Positions 8,780-21,005 of a stretch of 51,322 bases of DNA are shown one piece after another. Below the pieces are notes generated by a model. It worked only from the letters and a program-made list of their open reading frames with translations, was not told the origin of the DNA and did no database searches. Source of the DNA: Pholiota molesta (taxonomy: Eukaryota; Basidiomycota; Agaricomycetes; Agaricales; Strophariaceae); contig JACGCK010000284.1 in the NCBI GenBank assembly GCA_014925825.1, positions 1-51,322 on the forward strand. The letters run 5' to 3'. Position 1 is the first letter of the stretch; each line of letters opens with the position of its first letter. A program made the position numbers and the translations under genes.

Positions 8780-11235
8780 CAGAGGTAAGGTAGAGCATTT
8801 GGGCTTTGGTTGGGTGCTATAAAGGAGTGAATTACGACGCCAGAGACGAAGAAGATCTATGCGTCCCGTCACGGCGGGATACACAGAAAAGGACCCAATT
8901 TACAGAAACGAGGAGGAGGAACGCAGAACATCTTCCACCGCCAGCCCTTCCCAGGCGGAGTTTCAATTCACTCTCCCCGCACTCACGCCCCCCGTGTCAC
9001 CACTCCCTTGTATTCGGTTCCTCTGCGTATATTCGTCCCTGCCAACAGCCAACTTTCTCGCTGCTGCTTTCGCTCAGCACCGCCGTCCACACCAGCCACC
9101 ATGCCCCGAGCGCACGGCATGCGCAGCGGCAGCGTTCCTACGTGAACGGTGACCCATGGCAGCCTCGTATCCATCGCCATCCTTCGTCTTAAAATTAGCT
9201 CGCTCTTCTCACTACATATCACTGATTTTTCGCCCCGACTAGCACACCTGGATGACCTACACCTAAACGGCACTACATACTTCATTCTGTCGTCATCGGC
9301 ATCCCATCACCGACAGCGGCCACGGCCGCCATCTGTGCAGCGCACGACCGCCGAACCAATCATGCAGCGCAAACGCAGTGGCATATCTTCCGACGGCATC
9401 TCTTCGGCCTGTGTCCCATGCTTGACTTCCTTATGATATCCACCACACACTGTACTGCTCGAATCGAAGTATGTATTCGAACAACAACATATGCAGCCTC
9501 CCGGAACCCGATCCGGGGACTGACCAACCGCTTGCGCCCCGCACGTTCAGCGGATCGCACCAGCTGGGTCGTGTACAGTGTACACTGTACGTAGCGCCAA
9601 ATCGAAATAACTGCCCTTCTGCATCTTTGCGCAGCAGGCACTCAGTAAGTACCTCAAGCAGACGGCGCGCCCGGCGCGCGCACGCCATCCGCGCCTCGGA
9701 GCCGCAGCTACTTTTTGTCAAGTGCTGACGAGCGGCCTGGGATGCCCGTTTCGTGTACCTTGGAATAACATAAAGAGGGTTATTAAAAAACCTCTGGCCT
9801 TATTTTTATCGACAATCCCAGACAATTCCGTAACCACCTATTCTTGACCTCACCAGCCCTGTGCCAGCCTGTGCCTAGGCCTAACCCCAGTCCTCCCCAG
9901 TCCTGCCCTAACACCCATCTGCGAGATCCCACGTTCGAAGCTCGGTATTCGATGGTCAGACTGGTCAGACTGCCCCGTCGGCGCGGCGAAGGCAGGCGTT
10001 GATTCTTGATGCATGATGAAAGATCGACTGTACTTAACTGCGGTATGTAAGTAAATATACACGGATTGTAATAATAGGGAAGAGCGTATTTTTACAAGCG
10101 GTACATGGATAAGGGTCTATAGGGGTCCTATGCTGGTCTATGTGTGTACTATGTAAGACTATGTAGCACCGCAGTAAGGGTCTCCTCCCCTGGGCCCTTA
10201 TTTCCTCCCCAAATTAAATTCAGTAGTAAGTAGCCATTTGCGTACGGCGTAAGAGTACCACCCAAAAACGCATCCAAGGACCCATGTACTTTCCTGATCC
10301 AAAGATCCACATCCACTGTTCCACATCTCCGAGTTGACTGTTGCTGATGTCGCACAATACTCAAGAGTGAAAAGATCGAATGTCGAGCCTCGGCGCCCGG
10401 CGTAAGTTGATCATGATAATGCCGCTGATCTCACTGATCCCATCAGCCCAACGTGTCGGCCGTCGTCGAACAGACAGATTGTCCGATGCCGACATGCCGC
10501 CATCAAAGAGTTCGCATCGGCGCAATGATGTGCGCGCGCTTTACTTTTGCATGGACTCCAATGAACTTTTCAATCTCACTGTGCAGTGTAAGTTACTGTA
10601 GTCCCTAGTGGCGCACCCACATCCTCTCATACGCGTTATACTGAAAAACTCCAAGCAGACTCATGATTTGACATATGTACATCGCGGCGGAATCAAACAC
10701 GGTCGAAGCGCCCGCACTTGGACTGCGCTCGCCCTGGAAAATTGGCGCTCATTCAGAAGTTAACGGCGCGCCAGCTTGCGCTGCACCTTCGAACACTTGT
10801 GGCTCAAGCTCTGGTCTTTCTGCGCTCCAATGTCAATATTCGCGAAGCTTTGGCGGTCAAGAAAGACATGTAGAACGGGTAGGCCTTCGTTTGACTAGGG
10901 TATTAGCAATGCCATGATCCTTCTACAATTTGTCCGCGCAACTGGAAATTGGGGCGGTCCCGGTGCATAGAGTGGGGGGGTGGGTGGGGCGCTTGCTGCG
11001 CAAGATCCCAGTGGTTTTGGATGAAGCGTCGGAGTGGAACTGGGAGAGCTGGGTCCCTGGCGGCGGTCGAAGCGCTTTTGCCGTTGTGTATGACTGACCT
11101 AACGTAAGGATTGGTTGAAGGAGACAGATGAGAGGTACCTCAGTTATTTTGGCGATAGAAAGAGTGGTGTGGGTGGATGCGCTGAACTTAAACGGTCAGA
11201 GCGAGTAACGCATCGGGCCTGCGGTACGATTCTTA
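8780..11235. other. Gene-free stretch of 2.5 kb
   Basis: The first few hundred bases are CT-rich and should hold the promoter and leader of the glycosyltransferase. The rest has only short frames with no recognisable content. It contains the 18-bp palindrome at 9573-9590 and a G-run near 10971-10985. I found no tRNA-like fold, transposon protein or conserved exon. Confidence 0.5.
9573..9590. repeat. Perfect 18-bp palindrome
   Basis: GTACAGTGTACACTGTAC equals its own reverse complement. It lies in the gene-free stretch upstream of the glycosyltransferase. A dimeric regulator site is possible but nothing else supports it. Confidence 0.6.
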
Positions 11236-12766
11236 TTACACCGGTACGAATACAGTCTCGCCAACATCGATAGCGCCGAACCCTTCTTCTCTCCAAACCG
11301 TAGTCCCTTTCGCAATCCAGGTCGATTTTTCCTTCTGCAGCTCCTCTCGAAGGAGAACCAACGGCTCCATCGCCTCGTCTTCGCTCCCACAGAACGTCCC
11401 GTAATGCATCGCAATAGCGTGCTTTGCTCCGATGTCCTTTGCGAGCATGAGCGCATCCACCGGGGAGGCATGGAGGGTAGAAAGAAGAGTTTCTGTCGCT
11501 TCAGGCTTCAACTAGAAGTATTCTAGTCAGACATGTCGCATTAAGGGAAAAGTAGATGAACGTACTCTCAAGCCCATACGACCGAGAAAAGAAAGCGAAG
11601 CTCCCCTCCAGATGGGAATCATTGCGAGATCAAAAGGGCCGTATTTGTCCCCTATCTCCTTGAAGGCAAGACATGGACCAGAGGCGGTCGAGTATCCGGT
11701 ATCCCTAAACAATATATAAGAACAGCGAAGGAGCAGGTATAGCGAATGTACAAACCCCGCGAAGTAAATCGAAGCGGTAGGTGGAGATTCAACTGACGGC
11801 AATTGGCGCACGACCCAACTTGCCCAAAGCGATTTGGACTGGTCTAGTATCCCTCTCCCTACAAGAGAAATCAATCAGCAACGATTGTTAAGCGAATCTG
11901 CATGGACTTGCCGCTATTATGCTGCGCAGGCGTACAGATGAATTCAACCACTGCATCTGCGATTGGAAACGAGACCCGGTCCCACCAGTCCATCTCCTGT
12001 ATTTTACCGTCATCCACTTTGATTTCGTCCGTTATTGTCCTTTTTACGCCAAGTGGGACAAGAAAATGGACCTCTGGCCAGTGTGCATGAATTTGGCGCA
12101 GGCACTCGATATCGAGATGGTCATAACTAGTTGCAATAGTGAGATCAATTATCTCAGTTTGAGCAACAAGATTGAGACATACTGGTTGTGTGATATCACT
12201 ACGAAATCAACGCCTGGAAGATCCGTAACTTCGCATGGTGTGGGAAGATACCGTCGAGGTCCTATCCACGTCGAGGGAGAGGCACGTTCAGCAAAGATTG
12301 GATCAAAAACGATACGAGCGGGTTGGGAAGTAGATGCTTTGGACCGAGGTAACTCGATATAGAATCCCTGAAATTCAAAATGAGTTATAATAGACTGAAG
12401 TTTTCTGTTACGAACAGGGAGAGAATAACGTACAGCATGCCCGAGCCACGTCGCACCGACGAAATATGATCCATCCAATTCCTGAGGAGGGCTGAAGTTG
12501 CAGGACACTGTTTTGGCAGGCTCCACAGGTATGTCGAACGATCGAGCCCTGCTGAGAGGTATTCGCAAGACCGTCGCAAGGGATTCGAGGAGAGTAGCTT
12601 TAGGTGGCCATGGGTTCTGAAAGCCCCCACGTTTTAGATGGTGTGAGAGTGTCATCAATATATATAGAAAGCCGTCAAAGGAGGGTATCGAGCGTGAGCG
12701 CTTGGGTTGATGTCGCCAATTCTCTATAACTTTGAGATTGTGATGCAACCTCAACATCAGTCTCAT
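11236..12766 (-). CDS. NAPE-PLD-like metallo-beta-lactamase fold hydrolase
   Basis: Six exons (12766-12434, 12367-12183, 12126-11912, 11858-11756, 11704-11566, 11511-11236) sum to 1251 nt, 416 residues. The conserved start of the domain is GGFQNPWPP, then ATWLGHA; splicing at 12127-12182 makes the zinc motif SHNHYDHLD (H-x-H-x-D-H). Further landmarks are TPAQHNSGRG, SLWASWVV, IYFAGDTGY, KYGPFDLAMIPIWRG and IAMHYGTF, matching the N-acyl-phosphatidylethanolamine phospholipase D family in order. By family it is a zinc enzyme that releases N-acylethanolamines from N-acyl-PE; the fungal substrate is not known to me. There is no signal peptide or membrane helix. The third intron uses a GC donor (see separate entry). 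Upstream sequence may add a few N-terminal residues, but the ATG at 12766 is in frame and no better start is seen. Confidence 0.85.
11859..11911 (-). other. GC-AG intron in the NAPE-PLD-like gene
   Basis: The donor reads G|GCAAGT and the acceptor TTGTAG|GG. Only this junction rebuilds the conserved HNSGRG motif and keeps the whole gene in frame (1251 nt in total). GCAAGT is the usual non-canonical donor in fungi. Confidence 0.8.
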
Positions 12767-13453
12767 GGATAAGTAAGTAGGTGTACAAGCTCACGTTATT
12801 TTAGGAGAGAAGGTTTGAAGTTCGAAACGTTGACGGACAAGGGTACAGATTTGAGCTCCTGGAATACAGCGAATGATGCAATCTTAAGTAGTGCTCCCAC
12901 CGTGCGCACTTTTTCGTTGCTATGAGTCTTCCAACATCAGTCGAACTTGTCAAGCCAGAGAAGCATCGTATGAAGCTTTGAAGGTCCGTCAGATGCTACA
13001 TGATATTGTTTGGAGTGTATCTCTCAGTGGGCATGCGAGTAGACAAGAAGGAAAGCTGGTGAAAGTTATGAACAAGGGCCGTTTCGTACCTTTGCGGCAG
13101 TGAGCTCGCCGACTTCACACTGGCAGCATGGATGCCGGGCCGGCAACTTACAGGCAACTTAATTCCAACTATGAAGCTCAGAGGGTATGTTGAATATCAG
13201 TTTGCATCCACATTCACAATGGGATTCTGGTTGGATGCATGGTTAGTTCCCCAACCTATCTATTCAACGAATGTTCGGCTTGAAGATGACGGCATTATTT
13301 TTGGTTGAGAACTTGAAATTCAAGGTTCTGTCATGGTACGTATTGGCAACACTCACAGTCAAAATTAAACGTTAATTCTGGATGGACTGATATATATACG
13401 TCGCCAAAGCTGTGTAGTCTATGTCTACTTTCATCTACGGTACATTGCTATAG
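12767..13453. other. Divergent intergenic region
   Basis: Between the minus-strand hydrolase and the plus-strand membrane protein, so it can carry both promoters. A 70-codon frame at 12891-13103 has no recognisable content. A TATATATA stretch lies near 13391, about 60 bases before the next start codon. Confidence 0.4.
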
Positions 13454-14427
13454 ATGCCCAGAAATTCTGCATCTCTGGAAGTCCGGGTGAGCGGACTTGG
13501 ACAGGCTGGAGAGGGTTCTTCTCGGCCTTCACCTTCAGTATACATCATCCCCGAAACACCTTCTCTTCAGTCCCAGTTTCCGCTGCCCAAGATTCGGGAC
13601 TATGGCGACGTCGACGAACACGCCTCTGATCACCTCCAACTTCCTTCATCACATGAGAGATCTCATGCAGTACAATCTTCTAGCACCTTGAACGGCGGCC
13701 AAACAAACATCCTTGGAGCACTATCTATAGGCGTATGTCGTTGGTTGACACAAATCTAGCATTCGGTACTTGCGAACTGACAGATATCCGACATCTACTA
13801 CAGGCTCCTCTCATCGCATCAGTCGTCTCATCATGCACCAGTGGCATCTGCGCTGATCTTACTGCCATTTTAGGCGCCGATCCCCTGAATAGGCCAGCAC
13901 GCGCTTCAGCTATAGTCGCGCTGCTTTGGTGTGCATTAGTCACTAGCCTCGGCGCGACGATGACCGCCGTAGCGGGGCTTGCTATGAGCGCCGGATACCA
14001 TGATCACCATGTCGGGGTGACCAAGAAAATCATGCGATTTTTGCATCAGTGGCATGCCAATCGTCGTCAACCTCGAGCTTCTTTCGCTGAAATGAGAGAG
14101 CACGAGATAAGAGTACCATCCCCTGCGATAAGCGTTATAACGGACACGCACAAAAGCCAACATGCTATGGCGTCCTTCCGCGCTGCTGTTGTATCTGCTC
14201 GTGTATGTGCGCATTCTTCTTCTTAATTGGGACAAAATGAACTGACAAAACTGCTTCTGAATCAGCTGCTAGGATTATCAGTTGCGCTGTTGGCAATAGC
14301 TTTGGCTCTGTATCTTTTCTTGCTTTACCCACTTTCCGTTGCAGTTTCCACGTTGGCCGTCGGTATTCTTACTGCTGCAACCGCAGCAGTCCCTCTCTTG
14401 CCAATTATATGGGCAGGTTCAAGCTGA
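13454..14427 (+). CDS. Multi-pass membrane protein of unknown function
   Basis: Three exons (13454-13732, 13804-14202, 14266-14427) sum to 840 nt, 279 residues. The N-terminal 90 residues are polar and Ser/Pro-rich, ending in a Gly-rich joint. Hydrophobic segments are APLIASVVSSCTSGICADLT, ASAIVALLWCALVTSLGATM with TAVAGLAMSAGYH, and after a basic loop (KKIMRFLHQWHANRRQ) LLGLSVALLAIALALYLFLL and VAVSTLAVGILTAATAAVPL. The alternation of a short helix, the loop with PLNRPARAS, and the paired C-terminal helices resembles the family of membrane proteins common in mushrooms (DUF6535-like), but I cannot confirm it. No catalytic motif is visible. The intron positions fall at codon boundaries. Confidence 0.7.
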
Positions 14428-14548
14428 TGAAATTTCTCTTTTTTCCGTAGTATGTATTCCTTGTAATCGCACATATATAATACTAATCTGCTGATATAAA
14501 ACTACACGAATATTATCACTACAATATGTATTTAACTGCTACATAGCT

Positions 14549-15456
14549 TCATTTCGAATCCCTCGTATCTTCAAAAACCTTCCAAAAATCTTTACCCCAA
14601 AGAGGCCCTCGATTCCAATATTCACCATGCTCTTTTGTGGAGCGAGTTTCCACTAGTCGTCTATCTTTTATCTTGGTTTCCATGCCGCGCGGTACAGGTT
14701 CATCGTCCTCTACCTCTACTCGAACATAAATGACCACAAGCAACTCTAGCTTTGGACATTCACGAAGTAGGTCCTGGACGAACCCCGCATCGGGCTGCCC
14801 AGTCAGAGCGAGATGGGTTAACTTAGGAAGCGACGCGATCTGCTCGAGCTTGGTCCACGTATACATGCAAAAGTTGACCAGGTCAAGGTGCGTGACCTGC
14901 AGGGCCAATGGGCGACTGGAGTGATCGGGGTTCCCGTTGAGGAATATGAAATCCATCGTGTCCATCGACAGATTTCGAAGAAGTGGGAGCTTCTCCAGGA
15001 CGGGCACGAGAGGGGCAGTCGAGCCGTCGACAAGCCACAGCGCTAGGTTCTCGATGTTGGGGCAGTAATCCAATATCTTTTGGATCGTTTTATGCGAACG
15101 TTCTTGGATAACGAGGTGTCGGACGTGCGTCCCTAGGCGCTTCAAGCGGGAGGTATCTAGTGTGATATGTTTGCTTCCGGCTTTGATGTAGAAAGGAGGG
15201 TAGGATTGCTTGGCATGAGTGAGAATAAAAACGCCGTAAATAATAGGTTCGATCCTGAACAGTGAAGACCAGTTATAATTTTTTGGATATCAGAAACAGT
15301 CAATACGACGGAAAATAATCTCACATACCACAGCCGTACCCTACGAGCGACGAGAGTCAACTTTGCAGCAGTCGGGAGTGATTGATACGCTGCAATTTCG
15401 AATATGTAGCGCTCCAGTTCTGGTGGTAGGATTTGAGCTTGAGTGGAGACTGTCAT
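14549..15456 (-). CDS. Small F-box-like protein, paralogue of the gene at 31914-32976
   Basis: Two exons (15456-15329 and 15254-14549) sum to 834 nt, 277 residues. The start, QILPPELERYIFEIAAYQS, is an F-box-like helix pair followed by LVARRVRLWIEPIIYGVF. The rest has leucine-rich helices: LVIQERSHKTIQKILDYCPN, ENLALWLVDGSTAPLVPVLE, LPLLRNLSMDTMDF, ASLPKLTHLALTGQPDAGFV and ECPKLELLVVIYVRV. Same exon layout, same splice phase (TG|G codon) and the same motif order occur in the gene at 31.9 kb, so the two arose by duplication. Likely an adaptor protein, by family; no substrate can be inferred. No frame breaks. Confidence 0.75.
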
Positions 15457-16057
15457 CTCAGAATCGTCTGAGCAGGAAGAGCGCGGCGCAGAAGCTCTGT
15501 ACTACATGTGAGGCGTTGCTTTTATACGTATCTCGCACATCTAAATGCCTCCATCGGCTGAGTCGCCTCGAGGCAGCACCTGAGCAAAACGTGCAGCGTC
15601 AAAGATGTCCGACATTGTTCTCGATGAAGGAGGTGAAGTATAAGCGACCGTTATCGCTAATTGTTTTCGACTTTTCCCCCTTAGGTAATCTCCTAAAGAG
15701 GTATGTTCTGTGTTGTCCTCGTCCTAAAATGGAACAAAGGATGTCAGGCGCCAAATGCCTTGTGGCCTTTTGTCCAATGAAATGTAAGAAGGCGGACTTA
15801 ATAGTGGGATTCTTCAATTAAGACAGACCCTTGATTCCCAAATACGAAGAGTGGCATTGTGCCCAACCAGATCTAATTCACATCTACTTATGCCGCAGCT
15901 TTGGGTTTTGATATGAAGTTGCCAAGAAGTAGCTCACAAGTTATTGACATGACCCAAAAAACATTCGAGAAGGGTTCGATTGGTATCTCTCGATCAAGAA
16001 AATCTAGTAATATAGACAAAGATAACGCACATAGGGACAAAATACGGATAAGATACC
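15457..16057. other. Gene-free spacer
   Basis: Promoter side of the F-box-like gene and 3' side of the SQS1-like gene. Two overlapping frames at 15363-15821 have no recognisable content and are taken as chance. Confidence 0.45.
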
Positions 16058-19000
16058 TCACTTATTCGCTCCCAAGCCCAGCTTCGTGTTCTTGATAATC
16101 GCGGTCAACGGTGCATCGAGCCCACCAGCAAATCCAATGCGAGAACCCTCCGACCAGCCCATCAGCGCGAGCATACGGAAACCAACGTTAGACTCGTTGA
16201 TCTTGGGCGCAGCCTATTGTCACGAAAAGAAAAAATATGAGCACATGCACACAGCCTGATGGGCAAAATTCCAAAACGCACCTTTCCAACTTCATCGCCT
16301 TCTCTATGCCGAGGCATCGAAGTCGGCGGGCCTCTGCCCTTGCCCCCATAAATGAACGAATCCCCACGAGCGCCCATCCCCCCACTCCTCCTCACGATCT
16401 TCGCCACCTTTGCCTCGTTCACATTTATCCCGCTCCTCGTCGTCTTTTCCAGCGTCGTATACCTCGCATCACCCTTGCCCTTACTCACACTCTTTAGATT
16501 AAATGCCACCGCCATCTCATGGATGTTTTTCCGCGTCTCCTTGTTCGTCGGCGGGAGCGACATCGATGAGGGTCCGCCCACGTCCGCGATGAAGCGCCGG
16601 ATCTGCTGCACGAGCGTGGTCATGTCGATGATCCGGTTCGGGATGACGGTGATCGTCGGATCGAGCTTGGCGGCAGCGAGCATGGCCTTGCGGCCTTTTT
16701 TGCCTCCCTTCTTCTGGGACATGGGGTCGGCGGCCGCCTCGAGACGGGCCTGTTCTCGCGCTTTTTTGTAGTCTGCCTTCTTTTTGCGGTCCTTTTCCCA
16801 CTGGGCCTGGAGGTCAGGCGGGAGGTCCTTGTGCTTGTCCTTCGGACGTTCTGTGAAACAAAACAAAGAAAAAAATTGAGCGAGAGAAAACGTGCGGATT
16901 GGATGATACTCGCTGGCTGGGCTGAGTTCTGGTTCAACGAAATGCCCGTCATGGATGGCACGGAATAGTGCTTTCTTTGCCTTCCTGTCCGTTCCTGTCA
17001 AGATTTCAGGGTGTTCATCCAGTATATCCTATACACAAATGATAGTGAGAATTTCCGATGCACGTTTATGAGAGACTGAAAACAAACCTGGATCCCCTGC
17101 CTGAAGTCATCGTCCTTCTCGGCCCAAGTCATATTCCTCTGCAAGAAATCATTCCGATCTTCATCGCTGTCGTCCTCCATGTCCTCCATAGAAGTATCTG
17201 CGTGTTTGTGTGACCGCGATCTCTCCCTGAGCCATTCCAACCGCGTCTCGAAACTTGTCCTGGGGGTCTGGTCATCGTCGTCATCCGAGTCGTCCGAGTC
17301 GTCATCGCTATCCTCGGGTTTGTTGTCGTCGAACTCGAGTGATTCTGAGACGAGCATAGCCTCTTCCGCTGCCATGACGTTTTCTTCCGATTCATCCTCG
17401 CTCGTCTCGCCTTCGCTTCCGCCGCTGTTGTCGTCCGCTTCCTCGTCTTCCAGCCTTATCCGCTCAGCGTCGTGTATATCGTCCATCGTCACATGTTCCC
17501 CAGCCCTGTTTCCCAGCAGACCCCCTACGAAGCTCTTCATCGCCTTCAGATCATACTCGCCGTCGACGTCCATCCCATTTCCATCAGCGGTGTCTTCAGC
17601 CTTCTCTTTGCCTTTTCCTTTGTCGACCGCCGCCACCTTCTTTTCTCCCCCCTTCGCCACCCCACTCGCCGCCAGCAACTGCGCCAGGCCCTCTTCCATC
17701 TCATCCGCCTGATGGAAGTCCTCATCGTCCGTATCCCCCCACTCCAGATCGGAGTCGCCCCTCCGCCGCTCGCTGTACCGCGCGTCATAGCGGTGCATCT
17801 CCACCTCCTCGCGCATCGCCCCAAAGGCGCCGAACGACGCCTTCAGCGCCCGCTTCTTCTTGCTCTTCACCGCGCGCTTGCGGCTCCACGCCTTCGCCTG
17901 GCGCGGGGTGGAGAGCGGGGGGACTTGGAGGCGCGATGCTGGGGCTCGTGGTGTTTCTGGGAACGAGAAGGAGAAGGAAGAGAGGGGAGCTGGAGAGGGG
18001 ATGGCGGGCGCAAGCGTGGAGGATGATGCCAGGGCAGCGGGAAGTGCTGTGGCGCTGACGTATTCCGTGAAACCGGAGGTGTCAGGCTCGTTTGAGGCGG
18101 GAGTTTCGTCCACTTGGATTTCGTTTGCGTTGGAAGATGAGTTGCGTGGATGAGGCGCGACGTAGACGATAACGTCGTCGTCGTCATCATCTCGGAGGAC
18201 GGAGGGTATGTGGTCTGATGAAGGAGCCATTTCCGTCGGTACAGGTGTTGGCTGTACATCCACAACAAATAGCTCTTCTGCAACAGAGGTTTCGTCAAAT
18301 TGTATAAGGCCAGTAGTTTGAACATCTTCTGCAGGCTCGTCGGCAGCAGATAGTGTCTCGTCCATCATCTTGGCCAGATCGTCAACATCTGTCGACGACG
18401 ACTCTTTGATGATGGGTGTCGTGGGTTTAGGATCGATGTAGAAACCCATGAATTGTTCTTCGGGGATGGTGTGCGTGTCACCGAGTTTGCTCTTTCGAAT
18501 GGTCGTCTTTGCTGTCGTCGCAGAGGAGTCGAACAGTTTTCCAACTTCGTCGAAATCAACTTCTTCTATTTCTTCCTCCTCTTCTTCTTCGTCTTCCGAT
18601 TCAGACTCAATGCGAGGAATATTGCCTCCACTGAAGACACGAGAAACGCGATCGGCAGTAGGAACATGGCTCTGTTCCGTATCATCTAACAATAATATTA
18701 GTTGAATATAAGTCTTTAGACCAAAAAAAAACTACTGACCGACGTCCTCAACTCCCGGTTTGATGAGCTCTTCTTCTTGTTCGAATAGTCGTTTGGTCAG
18801 AACAGACGGAACAAACACGATGGGACGAAGTAGCGGTCTTTCCTGATACAAAAGACCAGATAATGATGTAGGTTTGGCGAATGCTGCAGAACCACCTCGT
18901 CCTCTCCCTCTTGGTGATGCTCCGATGCCCCAATCACCGCGTCTGGGAGTCCCGGAATCTTGCCCTCGTCCGCGGCCGCGAGGCGAATCGTAACCACCAC

Positions 19001-19312
19001 GGCCCCGTCCTCGATTGGGCGTTGCGATCCCAGAGTTTGGGCCAGGGAAAGCTGCTCCGCGACCCCCTCGCCCTCGCCCTCTAGGTGTATTGTTTCCTCC
19101 AGAAGATGGTGCTGAAAACACGATGAAGTTATAGAAGATCAACTTCATCCAGGACACGCACCATCGGCATACATCTGGATGTTGAAGTCCAGCTCGTTTT
19201 CGATGAAACTCGACCCAGATATCCCTTGCCCATTCGTTTTGCTGCCGCGATGTCCCCCTCGTCCTCGTCCTCGTCCGGGGTTTCCGCGACCTCGTCCTTT
19301 TCCCCTGGCCAT
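16058..19312 (-). CDS. SQS1: SQS1-type R3H and G-patch protein, cofactor of the Prp43 helicase
   Basis: Five exons (19312-19162, 19111-18740, 18685-17088, 17028-16282, 16213-16058) sum to 3024 nt, 1007 residues. The N-terminus is RGG/RGR-rich (MARGKGRGRGNPGRGRGRGG), as in RNA-binding proteins. A long acidic, low-complexity middle follows. Near residue 830 there is an R3H domain (LVQQIRRFIADVGGPSSMSL, then KNIHEMAVAFNLKSVSKGKG). The last exon is a G-patch (NVGFRMLALMGWSEGSRIGF, then GLDAPLTAIIKNTKLGLG). The order RGG, acidic, R3H, G-patch is that of yeast Sqs1/Pfa1, which activates the helicase Prp43 in late 20S pre-rRNA processing. It should act in nucleus, nucleolus and cytoplasm. A stretch coding FSLAQFFSLFCF (near 16870) looks like an intron sequence, but splicing it would break frame, so I kept it. 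Confidence 0.85.
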
Positions 19313-20271
19313 TTTTTATGCTAGTTTTAGGTTTTATAACCGAGTAATTTGAGAGATCGTTCAGTTCAGTGGCCTAGAACCTTCGATTTTATGCGATATC
19401 TAGAGAACAATATAGGGAGAATGACTGGAGAAAGCTGGAGCATGACGTTGGAAACCGAAAACCTGCCGAAAACAGTCGAAAAGCGGAATTATATAATCAC
19501 ATCGGAGCCGGACCGGAGCCGGAGTCCCTGACTTGACTGTCAATTGACTGTATCCACGCATCCAAGGAATCCTCAGCACCATATCGACAATTTTCAATAC
19601 CCTCTATGCGTCCATGAGTAAAGCATTGTTAGTCTTGACAAGGCGAGCCAAACTTCGGTAGACTGACACCTTATTAGTATTACTGTATCATTATGAATGA
19701 TTCTCGAAAAACTGGAAAGCATCTTATATCGACGCCATCCTCAACTTAGTAGCGATAAACCTTCACGACATTGTACGTTTATTCAACAATTCTGCAACAT
19801 GTTCCTTCTTCCGGAACTGATGCCTCAGCTGAGCTAGTACATGGTACCACATTCCTTTCAAACCCTCAAATGCGAATATTTTCATGGGAGCTAAAAACAC
19901 TCGCGGTGGTTTAGGCGCCGAATGTAGTTCAGACTTCGACATCGCAACGTTTGAAAACTCAGTTTCACTATAATTTGCGCAAATTAAGGGAATCTCCTTG
20001 ACGGAATCAAGGTGAGATTCAAACCATATGTACTTTGTAAGCAGTCTGTAGATTACATTGACCAGTAGTATGTGCAAAGATAATCCAATGTATTCCAGGC
20101 GCTAGTATTTCTTGAATCATATGCATATAACTAGAGTAAATCTGCGGCCGTAAAGAAGAAACATTCGTTCAAAGGCTAGAAGCTTTCGAGAAGAAATGAG
20201 AAAACGCAGGAAGTTTATTTGAGCGAAGAAAAATATTATTCTGAGAAAGAACCCTCTGATGATCATGGTAT
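19313..20271. other. Mostly gene-free spacer with one doubtful frame
   Basis: Should hold the SQS1 promoter. A minus-strand frame of 104 codons at 19763-20077 contains text that could be coding (YIWFESHLDSVKEIPLICA, KPPRVFLAPMKIFAFEGLKG), but it has no homologue I recognise and no clear splice partners, so it is not called a gene. Confidence 0.35.
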
Positions 20272-21005
20272 TTACTCTTCTGTTCCATTATTTCCATTGG
20301 GCCAGCCATCATTCCCCGAGTCTAAGTGATTGTTTATGTCATTCATCAAGAAGTTTTGACCCTCCGGCGTTAATTCAAAAAACAGGTGAGACTCGGATGA
20401 CGAAGCGGACGGGTCACCATTGACAATATGCTGAACATAATAGTCATAGTTCAAGTTTTGAGACCACAGTTGGGCAGACAATTCATCGAGGTAGTCGAAA
20501 TCTTGAACGTTGTGGGCGACAACAAGTTCTTCCTCAGATATTCCAGTCTGTACCGCCTGGCCTTCCGACGGCTGAAGCCGCTCGTCGCCTTCTTTTGACA
20601 GTTGATTGAGGTAATTGACTTCATAAAATCAATGGTTTAAGTCTTTTCAAAAATTTGTCAAGTTAAACTTACCTGTATTCACGGGGGGCTCCGCTTCTGC
20701 GCGAGAATTGTGCATAGAGCTATGATACAAATGTAAACCAGTGGACATGCTGGTGTCTGTGTCTCCGGGAGCCATAGACGGCTGTGATATTGGGTCTTTG
20801 GGAAGTGGCACGCCATCCGTCGGGGTTACTTTTGGGCCCGGAGGCGGAGTCGATGGTCGAACACGACCAAAACTATGATCAAAATGCTATGTCGATAAAT
20901 ATTAACTTGTCAGTACAGTAGCCTTAGATGCTGTAGAAGAAATGGACTCACTTGTCGCGGAATTCCCGCCAAGCGCTTGGAAACATTGCGTCGGTTGCCA
21001 GACAT
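20272..21005 (-). CDS. Unknown protein, 204 residues
   Basis: Three exons (21005-20952, 20886-20673, 20618-20272) sum to 615 nt. All introns have good GT donors (GTGAGT, GTAAGT) and AG acceptors. The start, MSGNRRNVSKRLAGIPRQ, is basic; then comes a Pro-rich stretch (VRPSTPPPGPKVTP), a Ser/Met-rich linker, and an acidic, Asn/Gln/Tyr-rich C-terminus (NVQDFDYLDELSAQLWSQNL, NFLMNDINNHLDSGNDGW). A basic start with an acidic aromatic tail resembles transcription-activation regions of short fungal regulators, but there is no DNA-binding domain I can see. The good splice sites and in-frame sum make it a probable real gene. Function unknown. Confidence 0.6.

Noticed and set aside
17179..18026. Ser-rich and Pro/Arg-rich frames antisense to SQS1
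   Set aside because: They reflect the acidic low-complexity region of SQS1 read backwards.
19763..20077. 104-codon minus-strand frame
   Set aside because: Some coding-like text but no homologue, splice sites or promoter context; noted in the spacer entry only.
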